The position numbers and the translations under genes were made by a program. Of a DNA stretch of 64,000 nt, positions 1 to 11,800 are shown piece by piece. The stretch is from positions 18,739,572 through 18,803,571 of the forward strand of contig NC_136008.1 of NCBI RefSeq assembly GCF_048128805.1, in the 5' to 3' direction. This DNA comes from Centroberyx gerrardi. Its lineage: Eukaryota > Chordata > Actinopteri > Beryciformes > Berycidae. Position 1 is the stretch's first letter. Each line of letters starts with the position of its first letter. The notes under the pieces were generated by a model. That model saw nothing but the letters and a program-made list of their open reading frames with translations, did no database searches and had not been told where the DNA came from.

Positions 1-288
1 CCGGCGCTGGCTCAGCCCAGTGTGGAAGTCTATTTCCAGTCTGACAGCAGGGCAGCCAGCGTCAAAGACCTGGTCAGAGAGTTTATCAGAAAGGCTTCAA
101 CGGTACGCTGGGAGGTGTCTGTGTGTGTGAGGAGGTTTGTTTGTGTGTGTGTGTTTGTGTATGTTTGTGTGTGTGTGTTTGTGCGTGTGTGCATGCACGT
201 GCTGTCTGTGTCTTTACGTGCATGTGTTTGCGTGTGAAAGAGAATCTGTATACATGCCCATACATGTGAGCAAATATGAACATTATGA

Positions 289-329
<41 letters not shown>

Positions 330-500
330 GCCCTGGCCATTGTGATGGATACCTTTAGTGACGTAGAGCTGCTGTGTGATCTTCTGGAGGCCAGCAGGAA
401 GAGGAATGTGTCTGTTCATCTCCTGTTGGACCATCTGAACCTCAACCTGTTCCTCAGCATGTGGCAGGAGCTCAACCTCAACAGCAAACACTTTCCTGTG

Positions 501-554
<54 letters not shown>

Positions 555-704
555 CATTATATAACACCTTAAAATACATACTGCATAAAAATCCTTTGTC
601 AATTTCAATACCTTGTATCGAATCATCACAACAAGTTTCCCTCTGAGTCCTAGCACTACACCACCTTTTACCAAAAAGTCTTTAGGCTACATGCTGTCTC
701 TCCC

Positions 705-750
<46 letters not shown>

Positions 751-2086
751 CACTAAAAAAGACAATGAATAAACCTGAGTTGTTGTTTTTTTTTATATAA
801 GATGCACAATGCCTTTTTAACAAGTCTCATGAGCCCTGGGTTTATGAAACTTGCTCAGCACAGCAAGGACAACATAAACCTTCATCCACTGAAAACCTCC
901 AGTTTTTGGGTGGATGTGACAGCAGCTCGAACCCTCCATCCACCCAAGGTCATTAGTGGCCTTTAGTCATCCTCTCCCTCTGGTCCTGCTCTGGCCACCA
1001 GACAGCCATAAACCTGACCACCAGACAGCCATTAACCAAAACTCCCCTGCCACAGCAGGAGCACTAGACAGCACAAACAGACTGTTGGCTGCCTGCCAAA
1101 CGCCACTAGACACTAGACACATACACAGAAAGCAGCTTTGCCAGGTTGTACATGAGCGCCATGTTGCTGCCCTCTTTGTCTGTTCAGATGTCTCTGGTCT
1201 TTGGTGGCTTCCACAAACCAGACCTTGATCTTAAGCAAGGCTTTCCATACATAGGCCTAACTGTGCCTTTGGAAAAGCAGAGGACTTTTTTGGAATCAAT
1301 CCTGGGTCAGTTTCCTTGATTACAGCTATGCTCACCACAATACCACTAATGCATGTAAACCAAATGACTGATCACAGCTGTTGCCGATCCATCAACTGGA
1401 CCAGGACTTGTGCTGATTGCAAGCAAACCCAGGAGGTTTGCCAGGAAGTCAATGGTCTAGGGCAGCGTTTCTTAAACCATGGGTTGGGATCCAAATGGGT
1501 CACAGGCCAATTTTGTTTAGGTCTCAGTGTGTCAATAGTACTTCAAGTGTTTTCATTTGTCCATGTACTGAAGTACATTGATATATACAATATATTCCAT
1601 TTTATGGAGCAATGGAGCGAAAGCCCATTGTAATTTACTATAGTCAACACATACTATGTCAATGGTCAAAAAATCAAACTACTGTGCCATTACAGCTTCT
1701 CAGCTACTTAGCTTGCTATATTGCCTAGCAAGGGTAAAATCTATCTATTTTCTGCTTGCACAGGTGAAAAAGTAACAGATGATAAAGTTTGACACTTAAA
1801 ATGTATTATAAGCACACTGTGCTGTTGTACATTACCAGTGATATAAAGGAGCAGGGAGCAGAGCATCTTGACTTGATTACTGTCTTCACAACACTAAATC
1901 TCTCTCTCTCTCTCTCTGTCTGTCTCTTTCTGTCTCTCTCTCTCTCTGTATAGAAACTGTCAGTACGTAGTGTGGATGGACAGACTTACTGCGCCAAGAC
2001 AGGCAAGAAGCTGACTGGTCAGATCACTGAGAGATTTATCATCACTGACTGGAATGAGGTGCTGACTGGCTCATACAGGTATGTAT

Positions 2087-2129
<43 letters not shown>

Positions 2130-2366
2130 TACTGTATGTACATGCGAACACTCTTGTGCATAAATGCCCGCACCTAAACAAACCCACGCTCACACAAACA
2201 CAGTGGAGTCAAGGCTGGCAAAGATACAAGTGTTATCTGATTAATATGCATGCTTTGAGTTTAATAGTTTTATTATGTATTGGCATGTCTAAACTGTGTT
2301 CACTTCTCTTCTGTCTCTTCTCTCCTCAGTTTGTCAGCTCCACCAGAGCCATCAATGGCACTCTAA

Positions 2367-2397
<31 letters not shown>

Positions 2398-3956
2398 CTC
2401 TCCTCAGTTTCTCCTGGCTGTCCTGGCAGATCCACCGAGGTCTTGCCGTCCTTTTCAAGGGCAGTACAGTCACACCCTTCCATCAGGAATTCCAGAGGCT
2501 CTACACCAGCTCCAAGCCCGTCCCCGCCTTCTTCCCCGGGCCTCACCATCCCCCTCCTCCTCCTCACCCTCTTACATCACACACAGTGCAAAAGGATCCC
2601 TCTGGTATCGGCAGTTCGAGACCAAGCCAGACCACAACAATTTGCCACTGGACTGTGAGTGAAGAAAGACAGCCTGTAGATGCTCTAAACACTCAGACGC
2701 AAGCGAAAACGCCTGCAGATGTCCAGCATACTGCTCCTGGTTTATCCGAACCCCAAAGCACAGAATTGGAGTATAGCAGAACAGGTATTGTCCACTCTAC
2801 CCAACCTGTGTATCAGACACAAACACATACAAAACCTCTGGTTCAGACCCAAATCCAGACACAAATGCATCCAAAACTTCTGGTTCAGACCCAGTCCCCT
2901 CTTGGTACGCCTGGCACTTCTACCCTAAGAATACTGCAGAATATATCTGTGGAGAACCCAAGGCGCACTGCTTGTGGTCTATCCACCCAGCAGGCACAAA
3001 CAAATCTGGAACCTCTAGAGCAGAACCGAAACCAGACACAAGCTCAGCCAAAACCTCTGGCTCAGACTCCAAACCGGATACAGAGTTACTTAAAACCTCT
3101 TGGTCGGACCCAAGCCCCGTATCTTCAGTCGTGGTTCTCTGGCCTTACTATCACGACAGCTGAAAAGACAGTGAAGGTACAGGACATACGTAGTCAATCC
3201 ACCTCCAAGACAAATTCAAACCTTCATGTTCCTGCTCACCATGACATGGGGACTGCAGGCCTATTCTCTCAAGAAAGAAGCAGGAACAGCAGACTGATAA
3301 AGGGTTCTGGGACTGCTGTAGGCCCGAACATAACAAGAGGACAACAAAATTGCTCACGAACCTTCATTCCACAGATAGACCTTCTACTTACTAATTCCCA
3401 AGTACTATCCTCCTCCGCCTCACAGCAAAAACAAGCAAAGGCTGGCTCTCCATGCCCCTTTACCCACCTAAGAGGCCACACATCTGGGCTAGAAACCCAA
3501 GTGTCCTCTCTGAGAACCAGGCAAGCTCAACTCCAACGGCACCTCCAATCCCCACTTCAGTCACATCCAAAAGTGGAGTCCCCAGATCCAAAGTCATCGT
3601 CAGCAAGAACGGGAACTAATCTGAAGTCTCAGCTCCAGCTCCAGCCGGACTCCAAATTGTTCTCACCAGGTCTGGGAACCAATCTGTATCTCCAGCCCCA
3701 CACGTCCCGGCCGTTTACGCCCCCTCCAAGGCTGCACTGGATGCCCCAGAGGCACGCTGCCGGACTCACACCAGTGGTTCGCCAGAGGTCCTTTTCCACT
3801 GCCTATGGGACAGGACAGAAGGCGGGAGGACAGCTCGGCTGCAGGCCGTTTCAGAGCAGCATGATGATGTCACTGGGTAGGAGCAACAGCCTGACTGACA
3901 GACACTCAGCTCTCCTTAAAGGATCAGTCCTGAATCTAAACATAACCAAGACCTAA
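1..3956 (+). CDS. fam83a: FAM83A-like protein, 3' part (5' exons off the left edge)
   Basis: Coding exons read 1-102, 330-497, 1954-2078 and 2408-3956. All junctions are GT-AG and in phase, giving 647 residues to a TAA stop. The first three exons and the start of the last encode most of a FAM83/DUF1669 domain, a phospholipase-D-like fold without catalysis that in this family anchors casein kinase 1. Motifs seen include VEVYFQSDSR, IVMDTFSDVELLCDLLEA, RSVDGQTYCAKTGKKL, FIITDWNEVLTGSYSFSW and EFQRLYTSSKPV, which follow human FAM83A closely. Neighbouring c8orf76, zhx1 and atad2 support FAM83A over paralogues. The tail after the domain is about 480 residues, low complexity, rich in Q, T, P and S, with loose KPLxQTQ-type repeats. 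This is much longer than my recollection of the human tail (434 residues for the whole protein). Another FAM83 member is possible but less likely. Confidence 0.88.
291..327. repeat. (TG)n microsatellite abutting a 3' splice site
   Basis: About 18 TG units run directly into the TAG acceptor of the fam83a exon that begins at 330, so the repeat stands where a polypyrimidine tract would normally be. Confidence 0.95.
503..546. repeat. (CT)n microsatellite next to a 5' splice site
   Basis: A CT run of about 44 bases starts five bases after the fam83a exon that ends at 497. Confidence 0.95.
708..748. repeat. (CA)n microsatellite
   Basis: About 20 CA units in the long fam83a intron between 498 and 1953. 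The rest of that intron holds no exon I can support. Confidence 0.95.
1457..1530 (+). repeat. hAT-like terminal fragment
   Basis: The sequence begins GCAGCGTTTCTTAAACCATG and continues with a 'gggttgggatcc' type segment. It resembles the common fish hAT terminal inverted repeat also seen at 25813 and 60734. No matching right end is visible, so this is a fragment at best. Confidence 0.35.
2088..2125. repeat. (CA)n microsatellite just inside a donor
   Basis: About 19 CA units start nine bases after the GT donor of the fam83a exon ending at 2078. Confidence 0.95.
2369..2397. repeat. (TG)n microsatellite before the last fam83a exon
   Basis: About 14 TG units end ten bases before the acceptor at 2406-2407. 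Confidence 0.95.
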
Positions 3957-4350
3957 CATACTACTCTGTATAGAACATGGAAACATGTGAATTCAACCTT
4001 TGGCATTATATATATTTTACTGATTCAGTGTTAGAGACATTTTGATTTGCCCATATACACAGGCACATAGGAGGTTTAATCATACAGGTGAAATACATAT
4101 TGCACCGTAGATCAGTCACAGCAAAAAGATAAACTTTGGTTCTTCTGTGACCTTTAAGTGCAATAGGAGAAAGATCTCCAGCATTATGAGCAGTAGGAAG
4201 TACATCGGTTACATACAAAATATCTAACCACATACAACTGCTCACCAAGACAAATGTTTGGCATGAAAATAATGCATTACATCTTTATCATGAAAGAGAG
4301 ATTGAAAAAATACTCCAAACTCAAATATTAAGAAATAGCACAGAATTCAG

Positions 4351-4356
4351 AATAAA
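4351..4356 (+). terminator. candidate fam83a polyadenylation signal
   Basis: AATAAA lies 395 bases after the fam83a stop codon, in AT-rich sequence with no other gene nearby. Earlier variants could also be used. Confidence 0.4.
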
Positions 4357-4697
4357 ATAGCCTTTGTAATACTATACTATTCAAAACAACCTCATCAGAT
4401 TTTCTGTGCACAGTCATTACTTTATTTAGAATGAAGGTCTACCCACATAACTACTCAATCTCCATTCTCTATGCAAAACCTATTCATGGTATCGCTCAGT
4501 CATGATGTTATCTACTGTTAACAAATGACCAGTAGCATCTTTCTGCTCCAAACCGTTTGCCATCTCAATTGTTGCTAAAAGATAAGAGCTGCTGCCTGTG
4601 TCCATGACTGTCATGGAAAAACATTTAAACTTGTTCCTTATTTGCCAAGATACAGCTGGCAAGCTCAGCACTGAGCTAGTTTTCACTTCTTACTTTA

Positions 4698-5925
4698 CAG
4701 TTTTTTACGATCGCTAGCAAGCGTTTTTCAATACTTATAATACTTTTTCTAAACTCTTCACACACCAACTCACCTACAACACACAGTTGGCAAAACAGTT
4801 AATTTTATGCTCAAAATCACATATTGTAAACTAAACACCAACACTAATTTTCAAAATGCAAGAATACTTTGTCAAAATACACTAACTCTACCAAAACACT
4901 GCAAACATGTCTCAAAATCAAATAATTCTTTCAAAACTCTAGCACGTTTTCTTCCAACAGGAACATTTAGTCAATCACAGCACAATGACATACAAAATAC
5001 TAACAGCAGATGGTATTACAGAAAATGCATTACTTTACATGTGTCAGTTCTACCCTTATACAATAGACAGTATATTGATAATCAATTGTTTTTCGCACTG
5101 CAGTTACTTTTGAAGTCACTCTACATTTTTCTTTTGTTGAGTGTAGTAAATGTTTTGCAAACATTCTATATCAGAAGTGAATGACTCATCTTTACTTTAT
5201 AGAATGTACAGTATATGAAAAAGGAATAAGTTACAGAATTGCTGCAGTAAAGGCTTTATTTGCTATAGGAAATTACTGCAAGAGATCAACAAAAATCTGC
5301 AGTATAGCTGCTGGTTACAGTTGTGTAAAAATAAAATATACAAACAGAAAAAGGCACAGAAGAAAAAAAAAAGAAAAATACACAGTCCTTTTCTAATCTA
5401 CCCGGTCTTCTGCATTTGGCCACATGTTCTCGTCCACATCACTCCTTATATTTTCTCTGGCTATGCACTTTGGGAAGTATCTTTTGGCGTGCCTTATCCA
5501 CTCCTGGCAGTGTTCAGCTGTGATTGGTCTATTTGCATAACTTCAATCAGCTGTTTCTCACTAGCAATAAAAAAAAAATATAGGACATATATTTGTGTTT
5601 CAATATACAATGTGAACTGCTGTTCACTTCAACTTTAGCCTATAAGTTAGGTTTAGAACATGAGGTTATCTGTTCTGACATACAGTGTGAAAGCATTTGT
5701 AAATTTGGCAGTAAAAATCCATAGTTTTGGTCTTGGTTGAGCTTGTGTGTAAAAGAAATTCAAGAGTTTTTAAAATGTGTTCAGTGAATGCATTTTGTGT
5801 CAAAGGAACAAGAAATGTGTTAATGGTATGGCCCGCAACAGACCGATGTTGTGCTAACTGTGTTAAGAGTTATGAAAATGTGACTACAGAACTGATAAAA
5901 GGTTGCTAGCAATCGTAAAAAACTG
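4698..5925 (-). mobile_element. Tc1/mariner-type DNA transposon remnant with transposase 3' end
   Basis: The element is bounded by TA on both sides (4696-4697 and 5926-5927), the Tc1/mariner target duplication. Its ends are inverted: the left starts CAGTTTTTTACGATCGCTAG, and the right reads CAGTTTTTTACGATTGCTAG on the minus strand, one mismatch in the first 20 bases. Minus-strand reading frame from about 5545 down to a TAG at 5393-5395 gives SYANRPITAEHCQEW then IRHAKRYFPKC and ENIRSDVDENMWPN. This is the typical C-terminal tail of fish DDE_3 transposases of this superfamily. At 1.2 kb with only the transposase tail recognisable, it is an internally deleted, non-autonomous copy. Confidence 0.8.
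5393..5545 (-). pseudogene. transposase C-terminal remnant inside the Tc1/mariner-type element
   Basis: About 50 codons remain open before the stop. The motif CQEWIRHAKRYFPKCIAREN is the conserved end of a DDE_3-family transposase. The N-terminal DNA-binding part and the DDE core are not seen upstream within the element, so it cannot make an active enzyme. Confidence 0.75.
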
Positions 5926-5949
5926 TAATATAGTGTTTGCAGCAGCTAT

Positions 5950-6062
5950 TGACTACGAAACTTTGTTGTCTAAAATGCTTTCCAGTAGTCCAGTATGTAG
6001 ATTTGGTGTGGGAGAATTAGAAACAGTGGACCATCTGCTTTATTCTGCACCCAATTTATAAG
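5950..6062 (+). pseudogene. possible LINE C-terminal fragment
   Basis: The plus strand reads CRFGVGELETVDHLLYSAP before a stop. This resembles the cysteine/histidine tail (C..C...ET..HLL..C) at the end of many fish LINE ORFs, with two cysteines lost. It starts directly beyond the right end of the Tc1-type element. The match is short. Confidence 0.35.
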
Positions 6063-6259
6063 ACGTGAGAGTAGTTTTACAGCAGAATTAATGTTGGCAT
6101 GGTTTGAAAAGACCTAACTCATTATTAGATAAAAGTTGTTTTATTATTGTTTTAGAGCCATGGACACTGAATCACTATACAAATCACTACAAATGAAATA
6201 ATGTTAGTACATAAAACTATACATGAGCTTGGGGACAGATGGCTCACCATGAGAACAGC

Positions 6260-8185
6260 TGGAGGGAAGAATTAAAACTGAGTTATCGAGTTATGTGTTG
6301 GGTGTTTTGTGAGTATAGCTGAATCTGAAAGATGCAATTATTTCCCATTAGCAAGCTATACCCATGACTTATAAGCTCAGAAAATCTGTGAAATGGAATG
6401 ATGGATAAATGAACACCCCACATGCTTCCACCTTACTTTTAGGGTAAAACGGTTCCATGATAAAAGCAGTGAGTCAAGGTGTGGAAATGTGTGGCAAATG
6501 TGTGAGAACGTGTGAAAGAAATGAAATTTGACTGTGCATGCTAATAAGGGTGAATTCCTCTCCCAGCCATCATCCACCTTGATAAAGCCTCAGTGAACAC
6601 GACAGGCTAATGTTGTGATACCATCAGAACTGCTTCATCATGAGAACTTTATAGAGCTGAAGCCTTTAGATCTAGAGACATTCAAGTTTGAGATTTGGAC
6701 CTTAGTTTGGAGAAATGGGTCAAATCAGTTGAGAAAAGCCATAAAGGCAGAAGAGGTTGTGTAGTAGTTGTGTAGTTTCTCATTCACTTTTAAATGACTG
6801 AAATTTACTGCACAACTGCAAATCCGTTGGTTGTTTCAAGATTTCCAAAACACATTTGTGCCGTTCTTCATCTTAGTGTTTCATAATGACTGAAAGGCAG
6901 AGTCTGCACATAGCTGTAAGGTGAATATAAACGCTCTTTGGGAGCATCATATTTGTTTTCTCTCTTTTTTCCTTTCACTCACATGTTCACAGAAGTTGGA
7001 TGTCTGTCTGGGGAAAAGGGGGAAAACGTCATATAACCAGTCAGTCCCTCTAGGATTAGGTAGAATTTAGTTGTCTAATAAACTCCAAGACACTTAGTAT
7101 TGTTTTTTGTGTCAATGTACAGTAAAACTCGATGGACTAGTAAATATGGCATATATTGAGTCAGTGAGTCATGGTACTGAGTCAGTGTCTCTGCTACGGT
7201 TTCGCTCTTAGTTTTCCAACTGTCTCAATGAAAAATACAGGGAGTAGACTGCAGTCTACAAAAATTGAAATGATTTGTGAAAATTACAGTTGTTTTTTTT
7301 TTTTTTGATAGAATGAAAGAGATTTTATGTGTTAAAACTATAGGGAAATGTCAAAATTGCAAAGCCTTGCAATATTTGTTGCAAAGCTGATTTTGCAAAC
7401 CAAGAATACAAATCCCTGGATGGGCTGTAGACTTTATCATAAAATGAGCCGACTTTTTTAAACACCAAGAATAAAATGAGATTACATTACATGCACATGC
7501 CTTTAAATGAGTTCATGAATGGTTAACCACCAAAAATGGCTGCTATGGAGACCCACAACACCACTTTTTAAAACTTAAAACTTTAAAAGTGATTTCCAAA
7601 ACATAGCCAACAAATTGTACTTCTATCACATTTACAAAAAAGAGAATGTGGATCCAGGTGATTTCATTCTATCTCCCAGATCACATTTTTCAAGAGGTAA
7701 TACTGTTCTGTTCATAATCTCTAAAATATAGAGGATCCAGTCTGTAAATGTGTCATCAGTTTGTCAACCAATGACTCTAGTTACCAACTGTGCTTTAAAG
7801 TTAAGTATGAAAGTATTAATACTTAACTAGGTAAGTAAAGTACTAAATACCATTATTTCTTTTAATATTGTGCTACAAAACCTGTGAGAAATGGCAATGT
7901 TTTATTACAATTCTTTTTACAATATAAACATGTAAAGGCATAACTTACATTTTTAGTAGAACATCAAAGAATATAAAATATCTGACTTTGTTTCCTGTCT
8001 CAGTCAGTTCAGGATGGAATCAATGAGGAAATATATTTCACACAGTGTGAAGTGGGTGACAATCAGTGGGTGACACAATCAGTTGCGTATATGTATGTGC
8101 TTTGGTCTGTGTATCCAGAGTAACCATCCTGTGTAACCATCACCACCGTGCAGTTCTCCCAAGGTGCTTGAATTAAGTGAACGGA
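6260..8185. other. intergenic stretch without a recognised gene
   Basis: AT-rich sequence between the transposon debris and the foldback element. Open frames here are all short, without family motifs or paired splice sites. I see nothing functional. Confidence 0.6.
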
Positions 8186-8352
8186 ACAAAAGGAAGAATT
8201 CAGCTACATTTTGGGAACAATAGATGAAGTAACTTTAATTACAAAACCAATTTGTTCTGGCTCATGTCAACTTCATCATGGTAAAACCAAAACACTTTGG
8301 TTTTGTTGCTTCATCTTCTGTTCAGAAAGTGCAGCTGAATTCTTTCTTTTGT
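8186..8352. repeat. foldback (inverted-repeat) element, 48-bp arms
   Basis: Arms at 8186-8233 and 8305-8352 are imperfect reverse complements, about 80-85% by eye; both carry AAGAATTCAGCT near the outer edge and GATGAAG(T/C)AAC at the inner edge. The pairing continues inward through ACAAAACCAA / TTGGTTTTGT. This looks like a small MITE or foldback element. I found no clear target duplication, so the superfamily is unknown. Confidence 0.65.
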
Positions 8353-8806
8353 TTTTACACAATGTGCAGAGGACAGACAAAGGCTTGTAAGGCTTTTGAT
8401 TAATTTGTTTTTTGGAAATTCTACCCATGTACCGTGTTTTTTGCAATGGAAAGTCACTTATAAATACTTATGAATATTCTGCATTTTGTTTTAAAATTCA
8501 TGATGTGTGATTATAATCCATTTGCAGCATTAAAGACTGACATTTGACCTCCAGTCATGAATATTCAGGAACATGTCTGAAGACTTGTTCTGATATCACT
8601 AGCTTGCACTAGTGTCTTTTGAGCCGAATCGGGCTTGCCATCCAGTCCGTTCCCTTGCTCTTTGTAGAAGATACATTCTATACAATGTTTCACAAAAATA
8701 TGCTTGAACCTCCTTCAAGATATTCTTTAGTCCCTTGCTGTCTGCCATCTTTCCTGTCAACATGTAATAAAGCAGAAATGTTCAATGTCAATTCAGTCTT
8801 GGAAGT

Positions 8807-11800
8807 TCAGGGCTTTGCGTCCGTCTGTCTCTGTCGTTGAGGTCCATCAGTCTCTAGTAGTCCCGTCAGTACGATCTTGTTCCACCAGCGCTCTCCGAAG
8901 CTCTGCATGCAGAGACCGGCCAGACTCTCCCCGTCCTGGTTTTCTTCCCTCATCTTCTCTGGGATCAGGTCCTCTGACATCACCTGAAACAAGGGGGAGA
9001 GATGCAGATGGACAGCGGTTGTTTTACTGCACCCTAACCGTGACGTAGGCATTTTCTCTTGTGCTGGTTTTGATGGCAGTGGGAGGAGGTTGGGAATCAT
9101 GGGCACAGACACAAAACCAGGAGCAAGTGCTCACCTCGGTGAGGGTCTGCAGTGTGTTTTCTTTGAGATGTAGTCGCTGTAACGCCTCATCTGTCCTCTG
9201 GAGGACGCTCTCACTACGCTGCAGCACGAAGGAGGACTGCTGCTGCCGAAGGATTCTCAACAAGAGTCTGAGGGCGGGAGAAGAGAGAGGGAGACAAATA
9301 GACTCACACCTTCAATGGAGAAAGACTGCTGAAGACACAGGTGCTCCATACAGACTTAAATATCCAATCTGTAATCTGAGCATAGATTCAACTGTTGCAC
9401 TACATCACCCTGTGACTGACTATGTTTATTTCATTGGATTGAAGAAATATTGGTTCACTCTCAGATTAACTAACTGAGCTTCCACTGCATGGGCTGACTG
9501 ATTAACATGAGGTTTTAATGTATTTTGAGTCTGTCGCTTGCTTGTTTACATTTACATTGCTGGGATCTGAAAGTTTTGAGATTATTTTCCACCTGTCTTT
9601 GTGTACAAAATATAAGGGCCAGCTGCTCCTTCCATTAAATGGACTGACCAGGCTCATTTCACCTAAATTTATTATATCATAACCTATTCATTTTGGAAAG
9701 GTGGTTCTGACATTTTGTACACTGAGTGTATGAGGAAAGTATGTGTACATAGTGGATACAGTCACACACTGAACATGAGTTGAGACTAATTCCCACATCC
9801 ATCCAGCTCTCTATGGTTTCCTCTTCTCCCCTCTGAACGGTACCTTGTCCTGATGAAACACATGCAGGCCTTCAGCCAGATTCTCTCCTCCTCCTCTCTG
9901 CTCTCCTCCCTCTCCTCCCCTGCCTCCTCCTGTTGCTCCTCAGTCTGTCTGACGCTCCGCTCTCCTGCTGATTCACACTTCTGTGGGGAACAGGATGCTG
10001 GAACTGTTGGCAAAGGCAATTACAGCAAATCATTTGCATGTTATCAACAACAGGCAGACATAAACAGCAATGCCGGCCAATCGTTTACATCTACTTGTCT
10101 GTTTAGCTTTATGTAGCTTGGGCCACGGCTAGGAGAACTGGCAATGAGGCGGATTTACAACTACGTAATAAATTAACTTTGACAATAAAAAAAATGCAAA
10201 AACCGACTACTATCTTACACAAATTTACAATAACTTCAACAGCCCAAGGACATTTTTGGAAAACCCTTAAGTCTTTATCTGCCAGGTGTGGGGGCGGAGA
10301 GCTGCCCCCAGGCTTTATCAAGGACTCAGTCTACTACTGATAAATATTCAATGTTAGACTGGTTTAATGAGCATTTTGTTGCCTCTGGCTCTTCGTTTGA
10401 CTCTACTCATCCTACTACTGTGAACTCTATTAATGTGAGCCTGTGAAGTTCTGCCTTGCACCATTTACTGTTGCAGAGGTACATAAAGCCCTGAAATGCC
10501 TTGATAGAGCAATACCTTTTAAAGTTAGCGTCTGGTTTTATTGCCCAGCCTATAACACATTTGTTTAATCTCACCTTAGTTGTACACAAGATACCTTGCA
10601 TTTAGAGCTGTGCCTATGTCCTCCCTCTGTTAACAGGAGGGGATCCCTCACTTTTAAACAACTACAGACCTGTTTCTAAACTGCTTCAAGATTCTTGAAA
10701 CCTTAGTGAGTGAACAGCTGAAAGAGTTTCTATGCTCAAACAATATCTTATCCTCTTGAATGAGTCTCTCTCACCCTGTCTGCAACTTTCTGTTTTGCCG
10801 CTGCCTTGGCCAGGCCTCTTTGAAAAACAGATTTCAAATCGCAAAGGCTTCTACCCGGTTAAATAAAGGGTAAATAAATAAACTAAGCTGCAAATAAGGC
10901 TTGCTGAAAAATATGCTCATTCACCCTAGCATTTAAAAAAAAAATCCACGTAGATCAAATATTCACTTGCTGGAGTGACTTGCATGTAATAAAATGGAAG
11001 CGACCTCCAACCTACCTCTGGCTCTGCCGGTCTCCACCAGTTCCAGGCACGTCTGGCCCAGGTTGTACCAGTGCCAGGGGTTGAAGGGCAGCAGGCTACA
11101 CAGCTGCTGCAGAGACGCCATCTTGGATCCCATGGCTCCAAAGTGCTGGTGGATGCTGACCTTTTTAAAAAAATGTATGTTTCATGTAAATAGTGTTTCT
11201 TTCCGTTACTTATGTGGTACAGAGCTTAGTATTTGTTACATGCTGCACTGAAACATAGTTCAAAAATATGAAAACTGTGTGTGTCTGTGTGTGTGTGTGT
11301 GTGTGTGTGTTCTGGTCGATGCTGACCTTAAGCAGCAGCAGGCTGGTCAGGTGACAGGTGTTGGAGGCGTCTTTGCTCTGTAGGGAGAGAGAGACACAGA
11401 CAGGTATTTCTTAAACTCCTTTTACGTATGATGTGCTTGGCAAAGGGGATTCCTATGGGGCGACATGTAACGGTGAACTCTACCTCGTTAGGCTAGTATT
11501 CAACTCTCACATCAGACAAAAAAAATCTGATGACATCTGCAAAGGTGCTGTTTTATTCTCTTTAACGGTAGTAGATGTAGAAAAGGATCGACAATTTAGG
11601 ATACGTCAGGATACGCCTTTTTTGCCCATGTGAGGTGGCTGATTTTGCTCTACTAACTACTAACGTCTACCACAAACTGACAGTATTCCATTAAAGTAAC
11701 CGCAAATGTAATGGTAAAGCATTTGGATAAACCAAATACCAATCAGTGCAATTTATTTTTTTCTTGACACCAAGGCTGTCAAGTGTTATCCAAATGATTT

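Noticed and set aside
30-674. Minus-strand open frame of 214 codons rich in HT and RE repeats
   Set aside because: It is a translation of CA/CT microsatellites opposite the fam83a exons.
9980-9982. Acceptor at 9981-9982 for the c8orf76 exon beginning KCESAG
   Set aside because: It would give G/AA GTG TGA, an immediate stop. The acceptor at 10004-10005 keeps the frame.
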